Below are positions 43,981-57,598 of a stretch of DNA of 64,000 nt, one piece after another. Both the position numbers and the translations under genes were made by a program. The notes below the pieces were generated by a model that ran no database searches, was not told the origin of the DNA, and saw only the letters and a program-made list of their open reading frames with translations. The stretch is from Apium graveolens. Taxonomy: Eukaryota > Streptophyta > Magnoliopsida > Apiales > Apiaceae. The stretch spans positions 294,948,270 through 295,012,269 of the forward strand of contig NC_133650.1 in assembly GCF_009905375.1 (NCBI RefSeq). The letters run 5' to 3'. Position 1 is the first letter of the stretch; the number at the start of each line of letters is the position of its first letter.

Positions 43981-46320
43981 ATGAACAAGAAAGACGTTGG
44001 AGTCAAGATTCCTTTTCTTGATAAAGATAATTACCATCATTGGAAGGTAAAATGCTTCTTCATATGCTTCTCAAGATGAGGCCTATGTGGACTGCATAGA
44101 AAGAGGTCCTCATGTTCCAATGAGAGCTGCAACAGGAAACGAGCCATCTGTTCCCAAACCAAGGCATGAATGGTTTGATCCTGACATTGAACAAGTCAGG
44201 AAGGATAAAAGGCCATGAACATTCTGTTCAATGGAGTTGATGCAGACATGTTTGACAACATTATAAACTGCAAAACTGCCAAGAAAGTCTGGGATACTAT
44301 ACAGATAATCTGTGATGGCACTGAGCAAGTTAGAGAAAATAAAATGCAGCTCTTGATTCAACAATATGAGCATTTTCACAATGAGGAAAGTGAGTCACTC
44401 ACTGACATTTTTAGTAGATTCCAAAAACTACTAAATGCTCTTAAGTTGCATGGAAGAGTCTATCAGACTAAAGACTCTAATATGAAATTCCTTAGATCTC
44501 TTCCAAAGGAATGGAAACCTATGACAGTCTCATTGAGAAACTCACAAGATTATAAGAGTTTACTTTGGAGAGACTGTATGGCATCCTGAAGACCTATGAG
44601 CTTGAGATAGAGCAGGATGAAAGGATGGAGAAGGAAAGAAGAAAGGAGGATCCATTGCACTAGTTGCTGACCTGGAAAAGGAGAAGGAAGTGAAGATGGA
44701 AGCTGTTGAATCAACTTCAAAGGTCTGTGAGAATAAGGGAAAGGGGCTTGCAGCATAAAGTGAAGATTCATTGAGCCAAGATGACATGGAGGACATTGAT
44801 GAGCACCTAGCATTTCTTTCCAGGAGATTTTCCAAGCTCAAGTTCAAAAAGAACTTTGGAGCAGCCAAGCCAAATAAACATGGTGGATAAGTCAAATTCA
44901 ATGTTTTAAATGTGGCTTGGCAGGGCATTTTGCAAATGAGTGTGAAAGTCAGATTCCAGTAAGAAAAGGTTTGAGTATGTGGATTATAAGCAAAAATACT
45001 TTGATCTACTCAAACAAAAGGAAAGGGCTTTTGTTACACAGAGAATGACTGGGCAGCAGATGGTTTGGATGAAGATGAAGATGTCAGCTATGTCAATCTA
45101 GCCCTATGGCCAAGTCTGATGAAACAGAGACAAGTTCCTCAAGCAATCAGGTAATCACTACAAACCTTGCACATTTATCTAAAGCTGAGTGTAATGATGC
45201 CATAAATGACATGTCTACAGAATTGTATCATTTGCGTATTACACTTAAGTCTCTTACTAAAGAAAATGCTAAAATCAAAAAAACAACTTATTTTTAAGTG
45301 AGAGGAATAATGTGCTTGAGTCTCAGTTTGTTGAGTTTGAGAAACTAAAAATTGAGTGTAAGATTGCCAAGGAGGAATTAACTGAGTCCTTGAAAAGGAA
45401 GAGATTTTAAAGAAGCAACTCGAGCATGAACAAAAGGTTATTAAAACATGGAAAACATCCAGGGATGTCCATGCTCAAATCACCAAAGTTCAAGGAATTG
45501 AGTTTTTTGTGATGAAGCCTGGAAAAAGAATAAGAGAAACTAGAACCTATTTTGGTAGATGGTTTACATATGTAGACTCGACGGATGATGAGGACTATCC
45601 GTCGGATAACAAAAAGTGTTATCCTCGAAAGATGAAAATCCTCATCCGTCGGCTGTGAGAAAGCCCATTAGCAAAGCCAAACTAATCAAGCTAAATGAGA
45701 AGTATGGGTCTGTTTCCAAGAACTTTGTTTCAGGAGAGTGAAGTCAAGCTAAGAAAGGGAAAATGCTAATGTTGGTCACATGACTGTCAACAGTTAAGAG
45801 ACAGACTTGAGAAAATTGAGGTAAAAATAGAGACTAAAAGGAAAAACAATAGGAATAGTAAAGTAGGGATTACAAACACAATAACTACACACCTGATAAA
45901 TATGCTCCTAGAAAAATTTGTGTCAAGTGTGGTAGTGTAAATCATTTGTCTGTTAATTGCAAATCTGCCATGCCTACTCCCATGTCTGTTCAGTCTCAAT
46001 TTCCCAACATGAATGCCATGCCTCCTATGCCTGTTAATGCCATGCCTACACAGAACATGAATGCACAGTTTGCTAATATGCCATTTGCACCTAATCCATA
46101 TTACTGCTGCATACAGTATGCCTCAAATGCCAATTAGCATGCCTTACTGGAATAACATGTTTACACCAAGCATGCCATTTCCTGTTAGCCATAATATGCA
46201 TGATATTATTGTGCATTAGTGGTTTCAAAGGTAGTGTCCAATTGACTAAGGAAAATCTGAAATTCCTAAGTCAAATGAGATAAGACCTAAGAAACAGAAG
46301 AAGAACTAACAAGGTAGGAC
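43981..46320 (+). pseudogene. Copia gag of element F, frameshifted
   Basis: ATG at 43981 (MNKKDVGVKIPFLDKDNYHH). The gag region lies near 44215-44560 (NCKTAKKVWD, YEHFHNEESESL). The first zinc knuckle near 44900, CFKCGLAGHFANEC, is intact here although it is damaged in A. The second, CVKCGSVNHLSVNC, is near 45925. A TCGACGGAT/TATCCGTCGGAT pair sits in the coding part at 45575-45610. At least eight frame changes occur, mostly single-base losses. Confidence 0.85.
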
Positions 46321-46372
46321 TCAAGGAAACTTGGGTACCAAAATCAACTTGATTTGATTTTGATGTGTGTAG

Positions 46373-49081
46373 GGAAATAGAAGGAATCTTTGGTACTTGG
46401 ATAGTGGTTGTTCAAGACACATGACTGGTGATTCTACCCTGCTCACAGAGTTTAAGGAGAGAGCTGGCCCAAGTATTACTTTTGGAGATGACAACAAGGG
46501 TTATACTATGGGCTATGGCTTGATTTCAAAGGACAATGTCATCATTGAAGAGGTTCCTTAGTGGATGGTCTCATACATAATCTGTTGAGTATCAGCCAGC
46601 TTTGTGACAAAGGCAATTCAGTAACCTTCAACAAAGAAGCCTGTGTTGACTAATAGTCAAAGCAACAAAGTGGTTCTCACTGGTGTGAGAAGAGGAAATG
46701 TGTACCTAGCTGACTTCAACTCAACTAAAGCAGAATCTGTAACTTGTCTTCTCAGTAAAGCAAGTCAAGATGAAAGTTGGCTATGGCACAAGAAGCTATC
46801 CCATTTAAACTTTAAGACCATGAATGAGCTGGTAAAGAAAGAACTAGTAGAGGCATTCCTCTAGTGGAGTTTACAAATGATGGACTGTGTGATGCCTGCC
46901 AAAAAGGGAAGCAGATTAAAGCATCATTCAGGGTTGAAACTTGATTCAGCAATTGAAGAGCTTTGCAACTGCTTCACATGGATCTGTTTGGACCAGTCAA
47001 TGTATTGTCAATCTCAGGAAAAGATTTTGCCTAGTAATTGTAGATGATTTCTCAAAGTTCTCTTGGACATATTTCCTAAAGTCTAAAGATGAAGCTAGTG
47101 AAATCATCATCAATCACATAAGGCAAATTAACAATCATCCTGATTTCAAAGTTAGAAGAATCAGGAGTGACAATGGAACTGAGTTCAAGAACTATGTCAT
47201 GAGAGCATTTTGTGAAGAAAATGGGATCTTGCATGAGTTTTCAGCAGCAAGGACTCCACAACAGAATGGAGTAGTGGAAAGGAAGAACATATCACTTATT
47301 GAAGCTGCAAGGATAATGCTTGAAGAATCAAAATTACCAACATATTTCTGGGCTGAAGCTGTAAATACTGCATGCTACACTCAGAACATTTCTCTGATTA
47401 ATCTAGCAAGATGCATGACTCCTTATCAATTGTTCAAGAATAGAAGCCAAATCTAAACTTTCATGTTTTTGGCTATAAATGATATATCTGAGAAATCAAA
47501 CTGATCAAAATGGGAAGTTTGATGCTAAAGCAGATGAAGGAATTTTTGTTGGATATGCTATTGGTAAAGCATATAAAGTCTACAATCTAAGAACCAACAT
47601 TGTTGTGGAATCTATACATGTTGTGTTTGATGATAAAAAGATTGAAGGACTGGAAGATGGAGATTACCATGAGAGCCTCAAATTCGACAATGTTGAGATG
47701 GTTAGTGATGAAGTGATGATGAGAGTGATCAAGAAACAGTGTCTAAGGATAATGCAGACAAATCTACCACCAATGAAGCACAAAACTCAACATCCGTTGA
47801 GTTACATAATGCCTCATCTGTCGGAAGGCAATCTGTGTTATCCGTCGGAAGACAACCTGCCTCATCCTCGGTACAAAAATTCACCATCCGTCGGGTTATC
47901 AAAGGAGCAGGAAGTCAAGACAGGTCACGTATAGAAAATTCTCCCTTCTTAAATCAAAGATCCATAAACTCAGGGGGAGTTTCTAGCATTCAAAACTCAA
48001 TCACACATCATGACAATCATGAGGCCTCTTCATCTAGAGCTAATCTCCCTCAGCAAAGGAAATGGACAAAAGATCACCCCTTTGAGCTTATTATTGGTGA
48101 TGTGTCTTCTAGAGTTCAAACAAGAGAACAACTCAGGAAGAATGTCTATACAGCAGCTTTCTGTCAAAGGAAGAGCCAAAGAAGGTAGAAGAAGCTTTGT
48201 TAGATCATGATTGGATTTAGCTATGCAGGAGGAGCTAAACCAATTTGAAAGGAATAAAGTATGGAAGCTGGTACCCAAGCCTAAAGGAAATAATCCAATA
48301 GACACCAAGTGGGTATTCAGAAACAAGATGGATGAAAATGGCATAGTCATCAGGAACAAAGCTAGATTTGTTGCAAAGGGCTATTGTCAGCAAGAGGGAA
48401 TAGATTTTGATGAACATTTGCTCCTGTTACAAGACTTGAAGCCATCAGAATCTTCCTAGCCTATGCAACCCATGCCAATTTCAAGGTCTATCAAATGGAT
48501 GTCAAAAGTGTCTTTCTGAATGGAGGTTTGGAAGAAGAAGTATATGTCAGTCAACCTCCTGGTTTTGAAGATCCAAAGTTTCCAGAATATGTTTATTATC
48601 TTCTGAAAGCACTTTATGGACTGAAGCAAGCACCTAGAGCCTGGTATGACACTTTATCAAAGTTCCTTTTGGAAAATCACTTCACAAGAGGTACTGTAGA
48701 TAAACTTTATTTTTCAGAAATGTTAATGGCTCAAGCATACTTGTTCAAATTTGTAGAGATGATATTTTTTGGCTCTACAGATGAGAAACTTTGCAAAAAG
48801 TTTGCCAAATTGATGCAAAGTAAGTATGAAATGAGTATGATGGGAGAACTGACTTACTTTCTTGGTTTACAAGTTAAGCGAGTTAGTGATGGAATATTCA
48901 TTAGTCAAACTAAATATATTTTTGATCTTTTAAAGAAGTTTGATCTAATGGATTGCACATCTGCAAAACTCCCATGACCACTGCAACTAAGCTTGAATTA
49001 AACACTACTGAAAAGTCTGTGGATATTTCAAGTTATAGAGGCATGGTTGGCTCACTTCTGTACTTAATAGCTAGTAGGCCA
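46373..49081 (+). pseudogene. Copia pol of element F, truncated in RT
   Basis: Protease YLDSGCSRHMTGDS lies near 46398. The zinc region is [16 protein letters not shown] near 46790. The integrase core carries [10 protein letters not shown] near 47165 and [11 protein letters not shown] near 47260. The linker carries TCCGTCGG motifs (47790-47905) and a GGGGGAG tract (47972). RT starts near 48210, its active site is degraded (frame break near 48700-48770), and the frame ends SLLYLIASRP at the junction with the D LTR. Confidence 0.87.
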
Positions 49082-49708
49082 TGTTTAGATATATTGATAA
49101 TGTCATGGCTAATATGTTTTATGTTTAGATTTCAGATCTTATTTGAACAGAACAAATCAGTACTTAACTGATCAGTACTTATACTGGAAGTCAGAACTTA
49201 AGGTACTGGAAGTCAGAACTTAAGGGATATCAGTACTTATGTTATCAGGTATGTTATCAGGAGATAGATATCAGAACTTAAGTGCTGAAGGACGATCAGA
49301 TAAGGACAGTAGCTGATTAAAGTTAAGAAGATCAAGATAAACATAAGAAGAGATATGCATGAAGAAGGAATTCCGTGAAGAATGGAATACTTGGAATAGA
49401 AGATATCTGATTGATATATTTTAGGAAGCAGAATTATATTCCATATCAATTAGCGAATATCTTGTAACTGTGTAGTATATAAACACAGAATAGGTTTACA
49501 CTAAGTGTTATCATTATCGAGAATATTATTATTATAACTCTAGAGCTCTCGTGATATTTTGTTCATCACTGAGAGATAACAGTTCCAGATTGTAACAGAG
49601 TTTATTGTTTAAATAAAGTTTGTTTTCTGTTACATAAGTTCTTGAAGTTTGATTTGATTGTAATAAACACTGTATTCACCCCCTCTACAGTGAAAGTGTG
49701 ACCTAACA
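49082..49708 (+). mobile_element. 5' LTR of element D
   Basis: 627 bp; begins TGTTTAGATATATTG where C has TGTTAGATATATTTG. It has an 11-base local duplication (gttatcaggtatgttatcagg, 49241-49261) and several single-base losses relative to C (for example near 49488-49545). Confidence 0.9.
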
Positions 49709-49710
49709 AG

Positions 49711-49722
49711 TGGTATCAGAGC
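49711..49722 (+). other. Primer binding site (tRNA-iMet), element D
   Basis: TGGTATCAGAGC two bases after the LTR end. Confidence 0.95.
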
Positions 49723-49763
49723 TATCTGTTAACACACATACAGTTAAAGATCCAAACACAATC

Positions 49764-52054
49764 ATGTCTGACACAGAAACTCCAACTAAGCCTACCAAAA
49801 CTGAGGAATCATCAAAGACATCAACTCAGAGTCGATATGAGACTATCAGAGTTCCCATATTGAGACCATCTGAATATCCCATATGGAAGGTAAGGATGAC
49901 CATGTTTCTGGAAGCAACAGATCCAGAATACCTTGATAGAATCAGGAAGGGCCTCACAAACCTACCAAGCTCGCTGTTGTAGTTGCAGGTGAAGCAGCAA
50001 TGACCGTACCAAAGGAAAAGAATTACACTGCTGAAGATATAGCATCTATTGCTAAGGATGCCAAGGTACGTCACTTATTGCATAGTGCCATTGATAATGT
50101 AATGTCAAACAGGGTAATCAACTGCAAGACTGCTAAGGAGATATGGGATGCACTGGAGACAAGGTGTCAAGGAACTGAAACAGTTAAGAAGAACAGGAAG
50201 ACAATACTCACTCAAGAGTATGAACACTTTGACTCTAGGACTAATGAGTCATTGACTGATGTATATGATAGATTTGTCAAACTCTTGAATGACTTGTCAT
50301 TAGTAAATAAGGAGTATGATCTTGAAGATACAAACCTCAAATTCCTGTTAGCTCTTCCTGAATGTTGGGATTTGAAGGCAACAACAATAAGAGACAACTA
50401 CAATCTTGATGAAACAACTCTTGATGAAATCTATGGAATGCTCAAGACCATGAACTTGAGATGGAACAAAGAAGCAAGAGGAAAGGAGGAAAGTCAAGGA
50501 CAGTTGCTCTCAAGGTTGAAGAGGAAAATCCCCCAAACCACCTTCCTCAAAGAAAGATAAGGGTAAAGCTCTTATCATAAAATCTGATACTGAGTCATCA
50601 AGTTCTGAGAGTGATGATGACTCAGATTCTGAAAGCTTGCCTGAAACTGATGCTGATGAGGAGATGATGAAGCTGTGTGCTCTTATGGTGAAAGGAATCA
50701 CAAAGATTGCATACAGGAAGTTCAGGAAGGGAAAGAAGTTTTCCAGGAAAGGCATAAGTTCTGATAAGAAGAATTTCAGAAGATCTGAAGGAAAAGGAGG
50801 AAAGTCTGACAGAGGAGATTACGCTAATGTTAAATGTTATAATTGTGGTGAGAAAGGCCACATATCTCCTGATTGCAAGAAGACCAAGAATGACAAAGGC
50901 AAAGCTCTTGTCACAAAGCAGAAAAGCTGGACAGACACCTCAGACTCTGAAAGTGAGGAGAACTATGCATTGATGGCAAATGCTGATAAATCAAGTTCTG
51001 AGAGCAGTTCTGAAGCTGCTGAAACAAAGGTACCTCAGACTACTTATGCTTTTCATACTGATGATATTAATGAGAAGATATCTTAAAACCATGTTTGTTA
51101 GTTATAGAGATCAAACTTTAACATGTGAAAGATTAACTTCTGAAAATCTTGCTTTTAGAAAAGAAATGATTTCTTAGAAAAAGAGTTAGTCATGTTTCAT
51201 CAAACTCAGCAGGATAGAGATATGCTTTTTATGTTAGGGATGAAGTGCTAAAAATGAATGAATCTCTAAAAACTGAGTTAGAAAAGGAGAGAGAGATTAT
51301 CAGAACTTGGACTAACTCTGGCAAAACAACTCAAAATTTGCTAAGCAGTGGAAACTGGAAAGAGGGTTAGGCTATGGAGAAAATGAAAAAGGAACTGTAG
51401 AAATTAAGCCTGTTGATAAGCAAAAGCCGAAGTTAAAACCTGTTAAGTTTGTAACTGAAAAATCCGAAAATGAGAAATCAGAAGTTAAAAAGGAATTAGC
51501 TTCTGACAAACTAAAACAGGAAAAGACAGCTGAAGTTAACATAGGCTTAATGACAAGAAGCAGCTTAAGCATAAGCTGAAAGATGTTAAGAATGCAAACA
51601 AGGTAAAATCACCTAGGAAAAACAGGAATGGAAAGGAAGGTGTGAATAAAAGCAATAACTATAAATCTGTTCCTGATGCTCCTAGGAAAGCATGTCATAA
51701 CTGTGGAAGTTCTAACCATCTGGCTTCTTTTTGCAGGAAGAATAAGAATATTAACTCCTTATCTACAAAGTCAGGAGTTAAGAGTCAGTCTGTTAGATAC
51801 AAACCACAAAATCCTTGTTTTCATTGTGGTAGTTTATGGCATTCCATTTATACTTGTAAGGAATATCATAGTTTGTACTATGATTATTATCAAATAAAAC
51901 CTTCTTTAAAGAAAGTTTCTGTTGTTCCTTCTAGTATAAGTCTGATAAGAAAACTGTTAACATAAAATCTGATGTTAAATCCGCTGCAAATGTTAACAAA
52001 CCTAAAAAGGCCAAAGGATCCAAGCAAGTCTGGGTCCTTAAAACTAATAATTAG
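49764..52054 (+). pseudogene. Copia gag of element D, frameshifted copy of C gag
   Basis: It begins at ATG 49764 with the same first residues as C. Relative to C there are small losses near 49946, 50021, 50450, 51071, 51222, 51367, 51556 and 51939, and a gain near 50526; most change the frame and many fall in homopolymers. The three zinc knuckles are present near 50840, 51695 and 51820. Amino-acid changes other than indels are few, which suggests consensus errors more than age. Confidence 0.88.
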
Positions 52055-52076
52055 TGGTCTTTTTGATTGCAGGGCA

Positions 52077-55000
52077 ACAGGAAAAATATTTAGTTCTGGA
52101 CAGTGGATGTTCAGGACATATGACTGGAAATAAGGCCCTGCTATCAGACTTTGTGGAGAAAGCTGGCCCAAGTGTTTCTTATGGAGATGGCAACATTGGA
52201 AAAACTTTGGGATATGGCAATATCAATCTTGGGAATGTCATTATTAAAGATGTAGCTCTGGTCTCAGGACTTAAACACAACTTACTGAGTATAAGTCAAA
52301 TCTGTGACAGAGGTTATCATGTTGATTTCTTTGCAGAACATTGTGAAATAGTTAGTAAATCTAAAGGAAAAATTGTTCTGAAGGGATTCAGGCGTGGTAA
52401 CATTTATGAAGCTAAGCTTTCAACAAGTTCTGATGGTTCTGCAATCTGTTTAGTGAGTAGAGCCTCAACTGAAGAAAGCTGGAATTGGCACAAGAAACTC
52501 TCTCATTTAAACTTCAACAAGATAAATGAACTGATCAAGAAAGATCTTGTGAGAGGACTGCCAAAATCAGTGTTTGTTCCTGATGGTCTTTGTGACTCAT
52601 GTCAGAAGGCTAAACAAAGAAAATCTTCGTTCAAGAGCAAGACTGAATCATCTATTTGGTCCAGTGAATGTCATGTCTATTGCAAAGAAGAAATATGCGT
52701 TGGTCATAGTAGATGAGTTCACCAGATACACATGGGTGTATTTCTTGCACACAAAAAGTGAAACTGCATCTATCCTGATTGATCATGTCAAACATCTGGA
52801 TAAATTGATCAAAGATTCTGTGAAAATTTTGAGGAGTGATAATGGCACTGAATTCAAGAATTTGATAATGGAAGAGTTCTGCAAAAATCATGGAATAAAG
52901 CAGGAATTTTCTGCTCCTGGAACTCCACAGCAAAATGGAGTTGTTGAAAGGAAGAATAGAACTCTAATTGAAGCTGCACGAACAATGCTTGAAGAAGCAA
53001 AGCTTCCAACCTATTTCTGGGCTGAAGCTGTGCAGACTGCTTGTTTTACTCAAAATGCAACACTCATTAACAAGCATGGAAAAACACCATATGAGATGGT
53101 GAAGAACAAGAAGCCAAATCTCAAATACTTTCATGTATTTGGATGTAAGTGTTTTGTTCTCAAGACTCATCCTGAACAGCTATCCAAGTTTGATCTAAAA
53201 GCTGATGAGGGAATCTTTGTAGGATATCCACTTTCTACAAAAGCCTTCAGAGTCTATAATTTGAGAACAAAAGTGGTCATGGAATCTATCAATGTCTCTT
53301 TTGATGACAAGAAGATCACTGGACTTGAAGATTGCATTGATCATGATAAGCTGAGATTTGAAAATGAAGATTCATATTCTGATACCTCAAGTCCTGACAG
53401 TCTAAGTCCTGATACTGTAAATTCTGATGGATTAAACTCTGATGTTATTGAAACTGTGGTGACTACGTCAAAGGAAGATGCACCAATGCAGGGGGAGCAT
53501 ACTCAAGATTTATCACATCTCAAGAAGCATCAGAACATACATCTGGCTCTTCAAATTCTGATTCGTCAAGTTCTGATAAGCCAAGTACTGACAGTGCTGA
53601 AAATCTAAATACTGAAGGATCCAACTCAGAGAGCATAGTTTCAGGGGGAGCATCAGAAAATGAAACGAAGACAGCATGAATCATGGGGGAGCATCCAGTT
53701 CTAGAGAAAATCTTCCATCTGCAAGGAAGTGGACAAAATCACATACACCTGATTTAATAATTGGAAATCCTGAGGCAGGTGTCAGAACTAGAACAGGTAC
53801 TTCGAATGAATGTCTTTACAATTCTTTTCTCTCTCAGTCTGAGCCAAAGAAAGTGGAAGAAGCTCTTCAAGATGCTGATTGGGTGCAAGCAATGCAGGAA
53901 GAGTTGAATGAATTTGAAAGAAACAAAGTCTGGACCTTAGTGCCAAGACCCAAGAATAGATCGGTTGTTGGTACAAAGTGGGTATTCAGAAACAAAACTG
54001 ACAGTGATGGCATAATTGTAAGGAACAAGGCAAGGCTGGTTGCAAAAGGATATTCTCAACAGGAGGGAATTGACTATGATGAAACATTTGCTCCAGTTGC
54101 TAGGTTAGAAGCCATAAGGATATTCATGGCTTATGCTGCTCACAAAAAGTTTACTGTCTTTCAAATGGATGTGAAAAGTGCTTTTCTCAATGGAGAATTG
54201 GAAGAGGAAGTATATGTTGAACAACCTCCAGGCTTTGTAGATTCCAAACATCCAGATTATGTCTACAGGCTTGATAAAGCACTTTATGGACTTAAGCAAG
54301 CTCCTAGAGCATGGTATGAGACTTTAGCTCAGTTTCTTCTGGAAAGTGGATTCAACAGAGGAACTATTGACAAAACATTGTTCTATCTCAACCATGGCAA
54401 GGACTTACTTTTGATCCAGATTTATGTTGATGATATCATTTTTGGGTCTCCAAATGATAAACTTTGCAAAAAGTTTGCCAATCTAATGCAGTCAAGATAT
54501 CAGATGAGTATGATGGGAGAACTTAGTTATTTTCTGGGCCTTCAAGTCAAGCAGAGTGAAGAAGGAACTTTTATTTGTCAATCTAAGTACACCAGAAACT
54601 TGCTAAAAAAAATTTGGAATGCAAGACTGTTCAAGTGCATCCACTCCCATGGCCACTGCAACAAAACTGGATAAGGATACTGGTAATTCAGTAGATATTA
54701 CTGATTACAGAGGAATGATTGGCTCACTTCTCTATCTAACAGCTAGTAGACCAGATATCATGTTTGCTACCTGTCTTTGTGCAAGATTTCAAGCAGATCC
54801 AAGAGAACCTCACTTAACAGCTGTAAAAAGAATCTTTAAGTATCTTAAAGGAACAGCTGATCTAGGATTATGGTATCCTAGAGAATCAGATTTTAAATTA
54901 ATAGGTTACTCAGATGCAGATTTTGCAGGTTGCAAAATTGACAGGAAAAGCACAAGTGGAAGCTGCCAATTTCTTGGAGGCAGATTGGTTTCTTGGTATA

Positions 55001-55379
55001 GCAAGAAACAAAAGTCAATTTCCACATCAACTGCAGAAGCAGAGTATATTGCTGCAGGAAGCTGCTGTGCACAGATTCTCTGGATGAAGAATCAGTTACT
55101 GGATTATGGGTTAACATATTCAAAATCCCTATTTACTGTGATAATCAAAGTGCTATTGCTATGACAGGTAATCCAGTTCAACACTCTATGACAAAGCACA
55201 TCAGCATCAGGTACCATTTCATCAGGGAACATGTGGATGAAGGTACAGTGGAATTGCATTTTGTTCCCACAGATCAACAAGTAGCAGATATCTTCACAAA
55301 ACCACTGTGTGAAGCTACCTTTTCAAATTTGGTAAATGAACTTGGAATGATTTCAGGTTTTTTCTCTAAATCTGCTTAA
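52077..55379 (+). pseudogene. Copia pol of element D, broken
   Basis: Protease LDSGCSGHMTG lies near 52095. The zinc region is WHKKLSHLNF near 52487. A 36-nt loss at about 52650 removes the residues just before the first integrase Asp, including the start of [16 protein letters not shown] is near 52835. The linker carries three GGGGGAGCAT tracts (53491, 53645, 53686). RT has YVDDIIFGS near 54425, then a frame change at the A8 run at 54606-54613, and RNase H has another near 55125. It ends at 55379 with the same C-terminus as B. Domain order is normal for copia. Confidence 0.88.
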
Positions 55380-56644
55380 ACTTGTTCTATGTTATCAGAC
55401 TTTATGATCAGTATTTACAGAATTAATCTCTTTGTATATTCTGTGCATTAATTGATAAATGTCTTCAAGTACTGACTGTTGTCTGATATATGTGTCTAAA
55501 CTCTGATAAGTGATATGTCTGTTTCAGTAACTATTCTATCCTATGAGGATAACTGTGCTAGATACTGACCTACTAGTCTTCAATAAACAAATGATCCCAT
55601 GAAAGAAGTAGTTATTTCTGTGGAAATCTTATGACACAAGCAAATTCTGATAACTGAGCTTAGTTAAGTTTACTTTGTATATCTTATTACTAAGTCACAA
55701 ATTAGAATAATGCTACTCATCTGTTTAAGTTCTGATACTAGTAAAACTGCTGAATGTACTAAGTGCTGATAAACCTCACTTATCAAAAGAAAAAAAAATC
55801 AAAGAATAATATCAGGTACTCCTTTGAGATCTAGAGTAAAAATGTGAAAGGGACGACCCAAGTGCATTGCTGGTATTAAGTAAATATGCATTAGAAAAGC
55901 AAAATATTTTCTTGGTGACTTTTCACACTCTATGATTACTGGAGAAATACTCTGATAATAGCATAAATTCTAATAAACAGTCGTGACTCACTTACACTGA
56001 GAAGCTTCTGTAAAATAGAATTTCAAAAGATGCATAAAATTAGCACAAAAACAGTAGAGGTGAACTCATGCATGAACTCATTTATCAGTAGGTTTCAGGA
56101 TAATGACAGATCTTTAGCAAAATTTTAATTATGACTTACTTCTAAGATGTACTGAAGTAGATCAGACTTTACTCTTTGTCTGTTATTTAGCTTAATGCAC
56201 ACAAACATCACTCCATATGAATGATGAAATTTCTGTGGTGGTCTATGTTATTTAGATAAACAGTCATTGTGTCACTTCTGCACAAATTCTGAGGACAAGT
56301 TCTAGTTACACGTTCTGATGATTAATTTCTGACGTTCATAACTAAGAACTTGTATGAGTATTTACTAAGATAGATATTCCTTGTTCGAGTTAAGACATTA
56401 TGTTCTGATGACTGTTAAGTTCTGGTATAGGTCTAAGTTCTGATTTTTCAGTCTAACCCTTTACTTAACTTATCTGTGAGTAAAATTTGGTAACAGTCTC
56501 AGATTAATTTCGAAATGTTGAAGTGGAAGATTAATAGTCTATGGTTAAAACATAATGACACTCGTTCTTGAACAGTTCACTCTTGTTCCATGTGCACATT
56601 CCTTTTCCAATGACTGTTATTCTTTTTCAAAGTCTAGGGAGACG
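55380..56644. other. Long untranslated region after pol of element D
   Basis: It aligns with 22437-23729 of B. No frame is conserved between the two. AAGTTCTGAT motifs are scattered through it (for example 55727, 56297, 56401-56445). Confidence 0.7.
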
Positions 56645-56713
56645 AGGTAGATTTAATTCTACCTGTCTGCATTCAATATCTTCGCGTCTCCTGGCATTCT
56701 CTTGCCTATATAC
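56645..56713 (+). promoter_or_regulatory. Palindrome and TATA box upstream of the accessory ORF in D
   Basis: A 20-bp palindrome with one mismatch (AGGTAGATTT/AATTCTACCT, 56645-56664) and TATATAC at 56707-56713. The ATG follows at 56781. Spacing palindrome to TATA is 42 bases in both B and D. Confidence 0.55.
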
Positions 56714-56780
56714 ACAGCCACTTCACATTAGTCTTTTCATCACACTTGTATCACAAATTCAGTCTTGTTTTTCATCACAA

Positions 56781-57026
56781 ATGGCTGAATTTGGCTGGTT
56801 CTACAATTACGGTGATGAGACTGTGCATGTCTTTTTGAATGGAATTCCAACTCCCTACCCTATCACCAACATCCCTCACAATCTCTGGATTCAATTTCCA
56901 GAGGTTATCAAACGTGATCTGGTGGCCGTTCGAAGCGACCTTCACCTTCGTCGTATCCGTCAGCAAGAGCGAATCATTCGACTCGCCATCTTGTTTGTCG
57001 AAGATAGGAAGAGGAAGATGACTTAA
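56781..57026 (+). CDS. Small accessory ORF between pol and ORF3, element D
   Basis: 81 codons from the ATG at 56781; this start is preferred to upstream in-frame ATGs (from 56568) because it follows the TATA box and leader and matches the position of the B start. The N-terminus is aromatic (MAEFGWFYNY). The middle has ITNIPHNLWIQFPEVI, which lines up with TAIPDEIWDSVPEEVL in B, and the end is RQQERIIRLAILFVEDRKRK. It is predicted small, helical and basic at the end, without signal peptide or known catalytic motif. I do not recognise the family. Independent retention of the C-terminal motif in two diverged copies argues that it is or was a real gene. Confidence 0.6.
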   Translation: MAEFGWFYNYGDETVHVFLNGIPTPYPITNIPHNLWIQFPEVIKRDLVAVRSDLHLRRIRQQERIIRLAILFVEDRKRKMT

Positions 57027-57598
57027 TCTCGTCTTCTTCCTGTTCTTCTTCATCCTCAGCTTTGTCAGGCTTCTTAGCTAGGACTAAAGCTGTTGACGTT
57101 AGGATTAGAAGCTTAGGGAAAATCTTGTATTGATGTAATTTCTATTTCATTTATGTATTGACTTGATATATTAATGAAAATTGTTTTTACTTCAAGATTT
57201 TATCTCTGAGTTATTTTATCTTGTGTTGTTAAATCCTGCTTGATATTCTGATGACCATTTAAATTTTGTCTTAAGTTCTGATTTAAGTTCTGATTCTTTG
57301 TCAGCACTTATTCATCGAAATTAGTTTTTCCTTGAAACTCGGCAAATGGGTAAGTATTGATTACTGTTTTCTCGAGCCCAGTAACTATCCGTTATTACTG
57401 CATGTCTGACAGGTGTCCAACGGTAATATTTCTTTTGTATAAGTACAGCAGAGAGAAGATTTCTTTAATCTTTTTAATTTCTTCATCTTCTATCTCTCTT
57501 CTTACTTTTACTCTCCTTCACTTTACTATTTCCGTTGTTTTCATACAGATATTATCTCAAACACCTAACAGGCATACTTGAATTTCAATATTTTTCAC
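57027..57598. other. 3' tail of the accessory ORF and leader of ORF3, element D
   Basis: 57027-57200 aligns with 24154-24330 of B. Then AAGTTCTGAT motifs (57270-57300) and a C/T-rich leader (57450-57560) precede ORF3. A TATA-like motif is weak (57437, tataag). Confidence 0.5.

Larger units (their letters stand above)
42955..49081 (+). mobile_element. Copia element F (same family as A), 3' part missing
   Basis: 5' LTR, PBS, gag and pol to the middle of RT, then the 5' LTR of element D at 49082. It is full of single-base frame breaks, many in homopolymers, more than expected between it and A from substitutions alone. RNase H and the rest of F are not found to the right of D, where E sequence appears instead. 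Confidence 0.85.
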